Below are positions 16,529-26,177 of a stretch of 64,000 bases of DNA, one piece after another (the stretch's first letter is position 1; each line of letters opens with the position of its first letter). The position numbers and the translations under genes are program-made. This DNA comes from Bacteroidota bacterium (GTDB lineage: Bacteria > Bacteroidota > Ignavibacteria > Ignavibacteriales > Melioribacteraceae), in assembly GCA_021824635.1 (NCBI GenBank), contig JAKAKD010000031.1:23941-87940 (forward strand). Direction: 5' to 3'. The notes below the pieces were generated by a model. It saw only the letters and a list, made by a program, of their open reading frames with translations. It was not told the DNA's origin and did not search any database.

Positions 16529-17422
16529 TCATTTAACAAACACTTCAATTGCCTCCGGCAAACATTCAACTTCAATTGGGGTAGCACCCATTAATTGTCC
16601 GTCCGGTGTTAAGGTCTTGGCGGAAGTGGTTTCGATCTTTATCCGTCTCGCCTTAAAGGTTTCCACTTCTTTCATCTGCACATGCGTTCCGGTAAATATT
16701 TTGGGAAGGCATTGCAAAACTTTCACGCGGCTTAATTTATTCAAGAGAGTAACATCCAACAGACCATCATCAATTTTTGCAGAAGGAGCCATCAAAAAAT
16801 CTCTGCCTGTATATCTAGAATTAGATATTTCAGTAAAAACATTCTCCCGCTCAAATACTTTTCCATCTATTTCCATTTTTAGGTTGAACGACTTCAGTGC
16901 AATGGTTCTATAGAACACTCCCAATATATACGACAGATCGCCGAACATTTTTAATTTCTGTGCGGTAGCCGCAATATCTGTAACAAAACCGAAACCAAGA
17001 ATGTTTAGAAAATAATATTTTGTTCCTTCAGTCGTGAATATTCCAACGTCAACTTTTTTAGTTCTGCCCGATATAACTGCATCTATTGCTTCTTCCCATC
17101 TTTCGGGCACCAGATCGAGGTCTCGTGCAAAAGCATTTCCTCTTCCAATTGGAACTACTCCTACGGGAATTTTTTTTACGGATTTGTTTGCAAAATATCC
17201 GTTCAGCATTTCAAAAATGGTTCCATCGCCGCCGGAAACAACTATACCGTCATAATTTGCGAAGTTAAGACTTTTTATAATTTCCGTACCGTGTCCGGCA
17301 AATTCAGTTTGAATAAAATCATAATCTATGCCTCTCTTTGAAAAGGCATCTTTTATTTTTGAAAAATATTTAATTCCGTTTTTATGACCCGACACCGGGT
17401 TATTCAAGTAGAATATTTTCAT
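16529..17422 (-). CDS. Diacylglycerol kinase-family lipid kinase (YegS/DagK type)
   Basis: A 297-residue protein of the diacylglycerol/sphingosine kinase fold. It has the N-terminal NPVSGHKNG loop, the nucleotide-binding GGDGT at residues 64-68 with the following EMLNG, and the GRGNAFARDL motif. The C-terminal beta-sandwich ends with the usual TPDGQLMGATPIEVECLPEAIEVFV. Such enzymes phosphorylate membrane lipids with ATP at the cytoplasmic face. A paralogue of similar length lies at 52860-53789. It is convergent with the microcompartment genes and not part of that operon. Confidence 0.9.
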   Translation of the reverse strand: MKIFYLNNPVSGHKNGIKYFSKIKDAFSKRGIDYDFIQTEFAGHGTEIIKSLNFANYDGIVVSGGDGTIFEMLNGYFANKSVKKIPVGVVPIGRGNAFARDLDLVPERWEEAIDAVISGRTKKVDVGIFTTEGTKYYFLNILGFGFVTDIAATAQKLKMFGDLSYILGVFYRTIALKSFNLKMEIDGKVFERENVFTEISNSRYTGRDFLMAPSAKIDDGLLDVTLLNKLSRVKVLQCLPKIFTGTHVQMKEVETFKARRIKIETTSAKTLTPDGQLMGATPIEVECLPEAIEVFVK

Positions 17423-17505
17423 ATATGTGTTCTGATTTTTGTTTAAGGTGATTAATCGGATTTGAAATTAATGGATAGTTGGTTGGCATTCAAGGATTGA
17501 GGAAT

Positions 17506-17535
17506 AAAAAGGCCGAGATAAGCTCAGCCTTTTTA
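17506..17535. terminator. Terminator after the M64 peptidase gene
   Basis: Stem AAAAAGGC (17506-17513) pairs with GCCTTTTT and continues inside after one mismatch. On the reverse strand the hairpin ends in T residues, 15 bases after the peptidase stop. Confidence 0.75.
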
Positions 17536-17550
17536 CTGCTTTGCAATTAT

Positions 17551-19029
17551 CTATTCCGAAAAATGTTTAATCACTTTGGTCACGTGTTCTTCGCATACTT
17601 TGCAAAACGGTTTTGCACCTTTCGAAAACATTATACAATCAAGCATCGGGCGGCACATTCCCTTTGCAGAATAACCGGCTCCTTCAAATGCACCCACTTT
17701 ATTCCAGTATTTACTGCTCATCAAATATTTATCCACTTCGTCACTATGCATTTTATCTTTTTTGTTGTATTCGTCTTGAACAGATTCAATTTCTTTTTGG
17801 GGTGCTTTATTCCGCTTCAGTTCTGCAATATGTTTATTAAGCTCTCTTCTTTCCGACTGCCATGTGTAATCCATTTTATCGTAATTTTCTTTTTCCCACG
17901 GAGTTGAAATTTCGATTCCGGGTGTAATCAAATTCTTCCATTTCAAATTATTTTTATCAAGCAGCCGGGTTATATTCGGCTCAACCGGTTCTAGACCTTG
18001 CGGATAAAAATCATTGTAAGCAACATCTGAAGTGTAATATTCATCCGCCAATCCTCCGAATGAATGACCGAACTCATGTAAAAAAATGTACGGACTGAAT
18101 TGATTATCCGCAACGAATGTGCAGTAAAAATTATAAATTCCGCCGCCGCCGTAGCGGGCGCTGTTGCACATAATATAAATTGCATCGTAAGGAACATACG
18201 ATGCTAAATCTCGTAATTTCTTATTCTCTTCAGTCAGCACATATCTTTCCGAGCCGAGCGAATAGAATCTAGTTTCAAGAGTTGTATTCTTATAAATATC
18301 GGCACCTGGTTCGGTGATTCCGCTTTCTTCCGATGCCTTAAACACACCGTAAATATTAAACCTATCTTTATTTGTCTTGTACGGTTCTTGGTTCAGAAAA
18401 ATATTCGTGTAGCGTTTCAAATCTTTTTCGAATTTTTTCTGTTCGCTTGCGGTGTAGCCGTCGCCAAGAATAACAACATCAACCTTAGAATGAGGATCGC
18501 CGCTGAAATGACTTTTGTAAACTTTCACGGCTTCGTCTTTAACCGCATCTTTGATAATGTAAAGATCACTTGGATCAATTTCGGTTGAGAAGACTTCGTT
18601 CAGTTTATTCTGTTTGTCGCGTTTCTCTAAAACAAATTTGATTTTGCTGTTTGGAAAAGGAATAATCGCGCTTTCGTGATATGTCCGTTTTATTCCTTTC
18701 GATGCTTCATCGCTGGTTTGATATTCTTTAAAGTAACTGTCAAATCCCCGCGAGAAGATAAGTTTGCCGGATGCCGCATCAAAAATTTTGTAATAATATG
18801 CGCCGTTATCAAAGTCATCAATTAGATTCTTTGTGCTTCCAGCCCATATTCCATACCGGTAAACTTGGTCAATCGTAACTGTTTCCGTATTCGCATCGCC
18901 AATATGAAAATAATCAATGCGCATGGTTTGGTCTTTAAAGTAATCGCTGAAACTTTTGGGTTGTGCGTATGTTTGAATAAAGGAAAGAAGAAAAAAAGAA
19001 ATTATGGAAAGACGAAATAAATATTTCAT
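17551..19029 (-). CDS. Exported M64-family metallopeptidase
   Basis: A 492-residue protein with a cleavable signal peptide (hydrophobic residues 4-20, then AQPKSF). An N-terminal beta-rich domain (about 25-150) precedes the peptidase domain, which begins near VDVVILGDGYTA. The zinc motif HEFGHSFGGLADEY carries two His ligands and a downstream acidic ligand, as in IgA peptidase M64. The Cys-containing end (GMCRPMLDCIMFS, FCKVCEEHV) is also typical of these proteins. It should act in the periplasm or outside the cell on proteins. It is a single-gene unit with its own terminator. The true substrate is unknown. Confidence 0.9.
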   Translation of the reverse strand: MKYLFRLSIISFFLLSFIQTYAQPKSFSDYFKDQTMRIDYFHIGDANTETVTIDQVYRYGIWAGSTKNLIDDFDNGAYYYKIFDAASGKLIFSRGFDSYFKEYQTSDEASKGIKRTYHESAIIPFPNSKIKFVLEKRDKQNKLNEVFSTEIDPSDLYIIKDAVKDEAVKVYKSHFSGDPHSKVDVVILGDGYTASEQKKFEKDLKRYTNIFLNQEPYKTNKDRFNIYGVFKASEESGITEPGADIYKNTTLETRFYSLGSERYVLTEENKKLRDLASYVPYDAIYIMCNSARYGGGGIYNFYCTFVADNQFSPYIFLHEFGHSFGGLADEYYTSDVAYNDFYPQGLEPVEPNITRLLDKNNLKWKNLITPGIEISTPWEKENYDKMDYTWQSERRELNKHIAELKRNKAPQKEIESVQDEYNKKDKMHSDEVDKYLMSSKYWNKVGAFEGAGYSAKGMCRPMLDCIMFSKGAKPFCKVCEEHVTKVIKHFSE

Positions 19030-19231
19030 GGCTGACTCTTAATTTGTTTCTTGATGTAAAATTACTGAATTCCGATTAATTAATGGAACACAAAGCTGAA
19101 TGTAACACGCAGGTTATTCTAATCATTTATGATTCGCTATAAAGTTACCATAAGAAATCAGCGGTCTATTTCTTTTACCTATGCAAAGTGAGAATGAAAT
19201 CTTTATTTTGTGCGGGGTTAATCAAGAAAAA

Positions 19232-19894
19232 ATGAATATTACTTATAAAATATTGTTTCTTCTCTTTATGCTGTCAACATTTGTTGCCGCACAAGATGAA
19301 GGCAAGTTTAAGATCGCCAGACTAAAATACAACGGCGGAGGAGATTGGTATAACGATCCATCGGAAGAAGTAAATCTTCTTACGTTTGTTGCACAAAAGA
19401 CTAACATCAAAACTGAACCCGTGTACGAATTTGTTGATCTGACAAGCGGAAATATTTTTGCTTATCCGTTTTTATTCATGACCGGTCATGGCAACGTTGT
19501 CTTTTCCGATTCCGAAGCAAAAAAACTTCGGGCATATCTTGAGAACGGCGGTTTTCTTTATGTTGATGACGATTACGGTTTAGACAAAGCATTCCGAAGA
19601 GAAATAAAAAAAGTTTTCCCGGAAAAAGATTTAGTTGAACTTCCCTTTAGTTACGGACTTTATCATTGCTTTTACGATTTTCCGAACGGCGTGCCCAAAA
19701 CACACGAACATGATGGTAAGCCTCCGCAAGGATTTGGGATTTTTGTAAACGGGCGGCTTTGTGTTTATTATACATACGAAAGTAATCCAAGCGATGGGTG
19801 GGCGGATCCGGAAGTGCACAAAGATCCGCCGCAAAAACGGGAAGAGGCGTTAAAATTTGGAACCAATTTAGTTGTTTGGTCATTGATGAATTGA
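19232..19894 (+). CDS. DUF4159 protein, exported
   Basis: A 220-residue protein made almost entirely of a DUF4159 domain: FKIARLKYNGGGDWYNDP, then LFMTGHGNVVFSDSEAKKLRAYLENGGFLYVDDDYG, and the Tyr- and His-rich middle. The chosen start at 19232 puts a signal peptide (ITYKILFLLFMLSTFVAAQ) at the N-terminus; the frame's earlier ATG at 19181 would bury it. The fold is related to glutamine-amidotransferase-like domains without a clear catalytic Cys. In FCB bacteria DUF4159 genes accompany MoxR ATPase/von Willebrand membrane clusters. Here only the large coiled-coil partner follows, 10 bases later. Confidence 0.88.
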   Translation: MNITYKILFLLFMLSTFVAAQDEGKFKIARLKYNGGGDWYNDPSEEVNLLTFVAQKTNIKTEPVYEFVDLTSGNIFAYPFLFMTGHGNVVFSDSEAKKLRAYLENGGFLYVDDDYGLDKAFRREIKKVFPEKDLVELPFSYGLYHCFYDFPNGVPKTHEHDGKPPQGFGIFVNGRLCVYYTYESNPSDGWADPEVHKDPPQKREEALKFGTNLVVWSLMN

Positions 19895-19904
19895 AAAATC
19901 AAGA

Positions 19905-22900
19905 ATGAATAATTCCTTACCAGAAATAGAAAAAAAACTTCGCAATGTTGTTGAACGCGAAAAACGTAGAGATGGTTTAAAAAAACTTTTCATCTTTATC
20001 GCTGTGTTCTGTTTTGCGTTTCTTATCATTGTTCTTTTGGAGCTAGTTGGAAATTTTAACTCCGCGTTTAGAACGGTCCTCTTTTATTTGACGGCATCTG
20101 CTTCGTTATTGGTTTTCACTTTATATGTCGCATATCCGCTCATTAAAGATTTTATCTACTACTCCCATCCCGATTATGTAGGGGTTTCAAAAAAGATAGG
20201 AAATTATTTTCCAGAAATTAAAGATGAGCTCGCCAACGCAGTTCAAATATTAAACGAGAAGAACAGTAATTACTCAAATCAACTTATAGATGCTGCATTC
20301 AAAAATGTTTACGGTAAAACCGAGAAATTAGATTTTGGACTCGTTGTGGATTTTTCGTCAACGAAGAAATTTTTTAGAATTAGTCTTTTTGTCCTTCTTA
20401 CTACGATAATAATTGTTTCATTCGTACCCGGGCTAAATTCCGCCGCATACAGATTAATCAATTTCAGCAAGGACTTTACACATCCGGCAAAATTTATTTT
20501 CGAGATTCAGCCGGGAAATGCAATTATAACAAAGGGAGAAAACGTTACTATAGGGATTAGAGTTACAGGACAACAGCCCGCAGAATTAATTCTTTCTACA
20601 AAATCCGAAGAGCAAACGGAATTCTCCGAGACCAAATTATTGCCCGATTCGCTTGGTAATTTTATTTTTGAAGTACATTCAGTAAAAAGTTCTTTTGAAT
20701 ATTCGGTTTCTGCAGAAAATATTACAAGCAAGATTTACAAAATTTCTGTCATCAACCGCCCAAATATTACCGGCTTCGATCTGACCATCTCTCCGCCAGC
20801 GTATTCGCATTTACCGGAACAAACTCAAAAGGATAACGGAAACATTACAGCGCTTTCGGGAAGTAAAATTAAAATCACACTGAATTCTTCACGCGAGCTT
20901 TCAAAAGCTGTAATTCAATTCAGCGACAGCACAAGTAAGAAGATGAATCTCCTTTCCACTAGGTCTTCGGTTGAATTTTCTGCTTTGAAGGATGTTGATT
21001 ATCAAATGCTCATTGAAGATGCTCAAGGATTCGCGAACATAAATCCGATTACTTACTCTATAAAAATTTTACCGGATGCCGCACCCAGCATAGAACTTAT
21101 AGCGCCCGCCAGCAATGTTAAACTTGGGAAAGAAACAAATATTTCAATTATTTCAAAAATTTCAGACGACTTTGGATTCAGTAAAATGAATTTGAATTAT
21201 AGACTTTCTTCCTCAAAGTATCGTCAAACAAGTGATGAGTTCACTAAAATTCCAATAACAATTTCTACACAGTTAAAAGAAGACGAGGTTTATTACGTGT
21301 GGGATTTAACCCCGCTTGTTCTTGCGGAAGGTGAAGTTCTTTCATGCTATTTGGAAGTGTTTGATAACGATCAAATAAACGGACCCAAATCGGCTAAGAC
21401 ACAACTATTCACAATCACAGTTCCATCTTTAAACGAACTTTTTGGTGAGGTGGAAAACAAACAAGAAGATGCGGCAAAAGATTTAACAAAAACTTTAAAA
21501 GAAGCAGAGCTGTTAAAACAAGAAATGCAGAAGATCAGTGACGATCTTAAACAGAACTCAAAAGATATTTCCTGGCAGGAAAAAGAACGCGTAGAAAATG
21601 CTGCGGAAAAGTTTAAAGAGATTGGTAAAAAAGTTGATGAGGTTTCTCAAAAACTTTCCGAAATGAAAAATGATTTGACTAAAAATAATCTTCTTTCCGA
21701 AGAAACTTTAAAAAAATATAATGAGCTACAAGATCTGCTTGAAAAGATGAGCAGTGAAGAGATGAAGGAAGCTTTCAAGCGGATGCAGGATGCGCTTAAA
21801 AATATGAATCGCGATAATGTTCAGATGTCTATGGAGGAGATGAAAGCCAATGAAGAATATATTAAAAAAAGTATTGAACGAACTCTAAACCTACTTAAAC
21901 GAATTCAGATTGAACAAAAAGTAGATGAGCTGTTAAAACGCACACAAGATTTGACGGAAAAAATTGATGCGTTGAAAAACAAAACGGATCAATCGAATCT
22001 ATCCGATAAATCGAAACGCGATGAACTTTCTGCTCATCAAAATGATATTACAAAAGACCTGAAGAATCTAAACGAAGAAATGAATAAGCTTGATGATAAA
22101 ATGGGCAGAATGAAAGATATGCCCAAAGATCAGCTTGAAAAACTTCAAAAGGAATTAGAAAAACAGAACAACGAAAAACTTTCAGACGACGCTTCGAGTG
22201 ATTTGAAGCAGTCGCAAAAATCCGATGCCATGCAGAATCAACAGCAGCTTTCGCAGAATATGAAAAATCTGGGAAAGCAAATGAAGGGTTTGCAATCCGC
22301 GATGCAGCAGATGAATCAGATGAAAACTTTTTACGATATGATGAAAATTCTCGATGACTTGTTAACGCTTTCCAAAGATCAAGAGAAATTGAAAAATGAT
22401 ACGGAGCAAATGGTTACAAATTCAAGAGGGTTTTCGGAAAATTTACGAGAACAGAATGAGATACAAAGTAACCTTGGAAAAGTTCTTCAAAGAATGAGCG
22501 ACCTTTCCCAAAAAACTTTTGCAATTACACCGGAAATGGGAAAAGCGCTCGGCAAAGCATTATCTAATATGCAGCAATCAATGAACGCAATGCAAAATAG
22601 CCAGGGTCCGCCTGCCGCACAAATGCAAAAGAACGCGATGGCTTCTCTAAATGAAGCGGCGGGCATGATGAAGGGCGCGATGGATCAGATGATGAGCGGC
22701 GGCGGTCAAGGCGGCGGAATGATGAGTATGATGCAGCAGTTGCAAAAACTCGGTCAACAGCAGATGAATTTGAATCAAATGACACAGATGATGAATCAAG
22801 GTCAATTATCGCAAGAGATGATGGCGCAAATGCAGCGGCTTGCTCAGCAGCAGGAGGCAATTCGTAAATCACTTGAACAATTAAATCAAGAGGCAAAAGA

Positions 22901-23267
22901 GTCGGGACAGTCTAAACGTCTTGCAGCAAATCTTGAAAAAATTCTGAATGAGATGAAAGAAGTTGTTACTAATCTTCAGTCCCAAAAGGTGAATAATGAT
23001 CTTGTTAAACGGCAGGAGAAAATTTTATCAAAGCTTCTTGATGCGCAGAGATCTATGAACGAGCGCGATTATGAGAAGGATAGAAAATCAGATAGCGGTA
23101 AAAATTATTCTCTCACTTCCCCTCCGGACTTATTGCTGAATACCGATGAAGGAAAAAACAAATTAAAAGACGCGTTGATGAAAGCAATTAAAGAGGGATA
23201 TAAAAAAGATTACGAAGATTTGATCAGAAAATATTTTGATTCATTGCAAAAAGAAATAAAGAATTAG
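19905..23267 (+). CDS. Large membrane protein with Met/Gln-rich coiled coil (DUF4175-like)
   Basis: A 1120-residue protein. Two or three membrane helices lie at about residues 27-50, 60-80 and 153-173. They are followed by an Ig-like beta-rich periplasmic region (about 195-500), then a very long charged coiled coil (about 510-760). A Met- and Gln-rich low-complexity stretch covers about 760-1000, and a Lys-rich C-terminus ends the protein. It matches the family of giant membrane proteins labelled DUF4175 or hypothetical in Bacteroidota-group genomes. It follows the DUF4159 gene by 10 bases, so the two likely act together at the envelope. No enzymatic motif is visible. Confidence 0.75.
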   Translation: MNNSLPEIEKKLRNVVEREKRRDGLKKLFIFIAVFCFAFLIIVLLELVGNFNSAFRTVLFYLTASASLLVFTLYVAYPLIKDFIYYSHPDYVGVSKKIGNYFPEIKDELANAVQILNEKNSNYSNQLIDAAFKNVYGKTEKLDFGLVVDFSSTKKFFRISLFVLLTTIIIVSFVPGLNSAAYRLINFSKDFTHPAKFIFEIQPGNAIITKGENVTIGIRVTGQQPAELILSTKSEEQTEFSETKLLPDSLGNFIFEVHSVKSSFEYSVSAENITSKIYKISVINRPNITGFDLTISPPAYSHLPEQTQKDNGNITALSGSKIKITLNSSRELSKAVIQFSDSTSKKMNLLSTRSSVEFSALKDVDYQMLIEDAQGFANINPITYSIKILPDAAPSIELIAPASNVKLGKETNISIISKISDDFGFSKMNLNYRLSSSKYRQTSDEFTKIPITISTQLKEDEVYYVWDLTPLVLAEGEVLSCYLEVFDNDQINGPKSAKTQLFTITVPSLNELFGEVENKQEDAAKDLTKTLKEAELLKQEMQKISDDLKQNSKDISWQEKERVENAAEKFKEIGKKVDEVSQKLSEMKNDLTKNNLLSEETLKKYNELQDLLEKMSSEEMKEAFKRMQDALKNMNRDNVQMSMEEMKANEEYIKKSIERTLNLLKRIQIEQKVDELLKRTQDLTEKIDALKNKTDQSNLSDKSKRDELSAHQNDITKDLKNLNEEMNKLDDKMGRMKDMPKDQLEKLQKELEKQNNEKLSDDASSDLKQSQKSDAMQNQQQLSQNMKNLGKQMKGLQSAMQQMNQMKTFYDMMKILDDLLTLSKDQEKLKNDTEQMVTNSRGFSENLREQNEIQSNLGKVLQRMSDLSQKTFAITPEMGKALGKALSNMQQSMNAMQNSQGPPAAQMQKNAMASLNEAAGMMKGAMDQMMSGGGQGGGMMSMMQQLQKLGQQQMNLNQMTQMMNQGQLSQEMMAQMQRLAQQQEAIRKSLEQLNQEAKESGQSKRLAANLEKILNEMKEVVTNLQSQKVNNDLVKRQEKILSKLLDAQRSMNERDYEKDRKSDSGKNYSLTSPPDLLLNTDEGKNKLKDALMKAIKEGYKKDYEDLIRKYFDSLQKEIKN

Positions 23268-23306
23268 GTCTCTACATATTGTCAATAATTAGGGAGAAAC
23301 ACTTTA

Positions 23307-24236
23307 ATGAAATATTTCACTATTCCCATTTTTTTCTTTTTTATGATCTTCGTTTTGTTAGATATTGATCAGAGCTCAAGTATTGCTCAAACTAGTGCCC
23401 GGAAAGATAGCACTGTTGTTGTTTTGCTTGGTACCGGTATGCCAAGACCCAATCCTAATGCTGCGAGTCCTGCAACAGCTGTAATTTACGGCAAATATGT
23501 TTTTCTTTTTGATGCGGGTTCTTGCGTCGAACGTCAATTAGCTGCAGCAAATCTTCCCATCAATGGTGTTACGGCTCTATTTATTACTCATTTGCACAGC
23601 GATCATACTCTAGGTTATCCCGATTTAATATTTACTTCATGGGTAATGGGAAGAAAGAACCCAATGCCTGCATACGGACCAAAAGGGTTACAACGTATGA
23701 CGGATAATTTAATAGCGGCTTATTCAGAAGATATTGACGTGCGGATCAATGGGCTTGAACATCAAACTACCGAAGGATATAAAATAAATGTTCATGAAAT
23801 TGAATCCGGATTAATTTATGACAGCCTCGGAGTGCGTATTACGGCAATTCCGGTTCCACACGGCAATTGGAAAAAATCTTACGCTTACAGAATTGATACA
23901 CCAGATAAATCTATTTTGATTTCGGGAGATACATGTTATTATGAAGAGCTTGTAAAGCATGCTGCTGGTATTGATATTCTTGTTCATGAAGTATATTCCG
24001 AATCTAGGGTGAAGCCCGAAAACCGGGAAGGTGGGGAAGATTGGCCGAAGTATATGAAAGAATTTCACACTTCCGACGTAGAATTGGGGAAACTCGCTTC
24101 CTTAATAAAACCCAAGCTTCTTATTCTTTATCATTTAATCCGTATGGGTGCATCTGATGAAGAATTGTTAAACGGAATAAGAAAAGGAGGATTCACTGGA
24201 AGAGCTGTTGTTGGATATGATTTAGACAGATATTAA
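23307..24236 (+). CDS. Exported metallo-beta-lactamase-fold hydrolase (RNase Z-like)
   Basis: A 309-residue protein with a signal peptide-like N-terminus (FTIPIFFFFMIFVLLDI). The metallo-beta-lactamase domain begins at VVVLLGTGMPRP. The metal motif ITHLHSDHTLGYPDL provides the HxHxDH ligands. VPHGNWKKSYAYRI, SGDTCYYEEL and a late His (LYHLIR) complete the site. The sequence order resembles RNase Z and arylsulfatase-like members, but the export signal argues against a role in tRNA maturation. The substrate is unknown. It follows the coiled-coil gene by 39 bases. Confidence 0.85.
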   Translation: MKYFTIPIFFFFMIFVLLDIDQSSSIAQTSARKDSTVVVLLGTGMPRPNPNAASPATAVIYGKYVFLFDAGSCVERQLAAANLPINGVTALFITHLHSDHTLGYPDLIFTSWVMGRKNPMPAYGPKGLQRMTDNLIAAYSEDIDVRINGLEHQTTEGYKINVHEIESGLIYDSLGVRITAIPVPHGNWKKSYAYRIDTPDKSILISGDTCYYEELVKHAAGIDILVHEVYSESRVKPENREGGEDWPKYMKEFHTSDVELGKLASLIKPKLLILYHLIRMGASDEELLNGIRKGGFTGRAVVGYDLDRY

Positions 24237-24328
24237 GCCATACGGAAAAAATAAAAAATTTTGCCGGAAGTATTAATTTGTGATCTTGTTGAGACGTATA
24301 GCAATGCAATGCTGTCAGGTTAAGATGT

Positions 24329-24414
24329 AATAGACGCAGATGACACGGATTCAGCGGATTATTGCGGATTTAATCTGTGTAAATCTGTTTCATCAGCGTT
24401 ATCCGCGTGCTATT
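24329..24414. repeat. Intergenic imperfect inverted repeat with CGGATT units
   Basis: Left arm 24335-24351 and right arm 24372-24388 are nearly complementary, with one bulge and a few mismatches. Three copies of CGGATT lie within or next to the left arm and loop. Strings of this type (CGCAGAT..CACGGATT..AATCTGTGTAAATCTG) are, from memory, common intergenic repeats in Bacteroidota-group genomes. The rest of the 430-bp gap holds a short reverse-strand frame described in the findings. Confidence 0.5.
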
Positions 24415-24668
24415 TCTTAACAAAATATTTTACTCACTCACTCACCTGACAACATTGGGGTTGAGTAAGGGGCTTTTATTCCCATCTCAAATATCTTGAA
24501 TCGCCGAGCATTTCTTGAATTCTGCGCTGAACAATTTCATTTTTATTTTTGCTTACGCGTCTGAAGTGATTTTTCAAGCTGTTTAACTTCTTCTTTCTAT
24601 TTGCAACTTTTCACTATTTTGTTTGGTGAAATTATACTTTTAAACAAATGTGTTGTTCCTGAGGTTAT

Positions 24669-26111
24669 ATGAAAAAAATTCTTTCCCTTCTACTGCTTTC
24701 CGCTTCTGTTGCTGCGGCAAAACCAATCGAACCCACTCCTCTTGATCTGAAGATAATTTCTTATACTTTTAACGAAGAATATGATCAAGCAAAAAAAATA
24801 TGTGAAGAGCAGATCAAATTGAATCCAGTTTCGCCCAAATACTATTACTATCTCATTAATACGAAGATGCTGGAGTACTATCAAAAAGTTGCGGAATTAG
24901 ACCCGGAAAAGCGCGATGAGGGAAGGAAAACATTTAATAAAGAGATAATTGATTATTGCGAAAGCGTAATAGAAAAATTTGACGAATCAAAACTTAACTT
25001 GGAAAACAAATTTTACTTAGGCGCTATCCATGCCTATGCTGCACGAATTTATGGAATTGATGGTTCCTGGTGGGGCGCGTTTAAAAGCGGCAAAAAAGCA
25101 AAATCAATGATGGAAGAAATTCTAAAATCCGATTCTCAATTTTATGATTCATATCTGGTACTTGGAATGATAGAATATTATGCCGACCGGATGAGCGGAG
25201 TAACCGGTTTTATTGCAGGCGTTCTGGGATTATCGGGCGATCGGGAAAAGGGACTGAGCCATCTTCAACTTGCCTACGAAAAGGGAAAACTTACATTTGG
25301 TCAATCTGCACTTACTCTAATAGAGGTTTACTCAAGTCTTGAAGGGAATGAGTATGCGGCATTGCCTTACTTCGAAAGTTTTTTAACCCGTTTTCCTAAA
25401 AACAAACGAACTCTAAACGCATACTGCCATGTTTTAATGAACATCTGGGATTTTAAGAAAGCTGAGAATATTATTAAAAACGACAAACAAAATTTAATTG
25501 ATGATTATGCCCAGGCGCGTTTTTATGATATCAAAGGAGATTCCAAACTCGCTATTCAATACGGAGAAAGCGCGCTTGAGAATGAAAAGAAATTGTATCG
25601 GGGCGGCGGCGCTGCTGTTCGTTATATAATTGTTTTTAACAGCTGGCTTATTAACGACCACGCAAAAGTAAAAAAATATGAATCCGCATTAAATGACCGG
25701 AACAAAGAAGCATTTGAAAACATTAAGAAGAATGTAAGCGCTGGTAAATGGCTGCATGAGCTTTCAATTCAAATCGCTTCAGACACATCCGTAAATGATG
25801 TAGAGAATTTTACAAAATTGAAACCTGCATTAGGCGCCACAAATGGATTTGAAGGTCAGTTCAATCTTTTAATTGGAATGTTTTATTTTAAGAATAATTT
25901 GTTCGATAAATCCGAACAATTTTTTAATAAAGCTCTCGCTTCCATTAACGAAAGAGACCGAAGTACCGCTATGAAATACTTGGTTGAAATTTATATGCGG
26001 CATGATGTGGATAAGAAAAAAGTAAAGAATTTGATCTCAGTTATTGATGATTCTAAGAACAGCCGGCTTACTTACAGATCGAGAGATTTAGAAAAGAAGT
26101 ATAATTTATAA
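24669..26111 (+). CDS. Exported tetratricopeptide-repeat protein of unknown function
   Basis: A 480-residue protein with a signal peptide (KKILSLLLLSASVAAAKPIE). The rest is all-helical and looks like degenerate TPR units: repeated pattern of A/Y/L helices such as FDSYLVLGMIEYYADRM, NAYCHVLMNIWDFKKAENII and GQFNLLIGMFYFKNNLFDKSEQFFNKAL. No catalytic residues are recognised. It precedes the sensor kinase gene by 66 bases on the same strand and could share its transcript. The start ATG has a usable GAGGTTAT upstream. Confidence 0.7.
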   Translation: MKKILSLLLLSASVAAAKPIEPTPLDLKIISYTFNEEYDQAKKICEEQIKLNPVSPKYYYYLINTKMLEYYQKVAELDPEKRDEGRKTFNKEIIDYCESVIEKFDESKLNLENKFYLGAIHAYAARIYGIDGSWWGAFKSGKKAKSMMEEILKSDSQFYDSYLVLGMIEYYADRMSGVTGFIAGVLGLSGDREKGLSHLQLAYEKGKLTFGQSALTLIEVYSSLEGNEYAALPYFESFLTRFPKNKRTLNAYCHVLMNIWDFKKAENIIKNDKQNLIDDYAQARFYDIKGDSKLAIQYGESALENEKKLYRGGGAAVRYIIVFNSWLINDHAKVKKYESALNDRNKEAFENIKKNVSAGKWLHELSIQIASDTSVNDVENFTKLKPALGATNGFEGQFNLLIGMFYFKNNLFDKSEQFFNKALASINERDRSTAMKYLVEIYMRHDVDKKKVKNLISVIDDSKNSRLTYRSRDLEKKYNL

Positions 26112-26177
26112 AGTGCTTTTATTAAATTGAATCTATTAATTTTAGATAGAGGTGTGAATGAATTCCCGGATTAGTGA

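Noticed and set aside
22190..22900. Nucleotide repeat array
   Set aside because: The repetitive look comes from Met/Gln/Lys codons of the low-complexity coiled coil, not from a true DNA repeat or CRISPR array.
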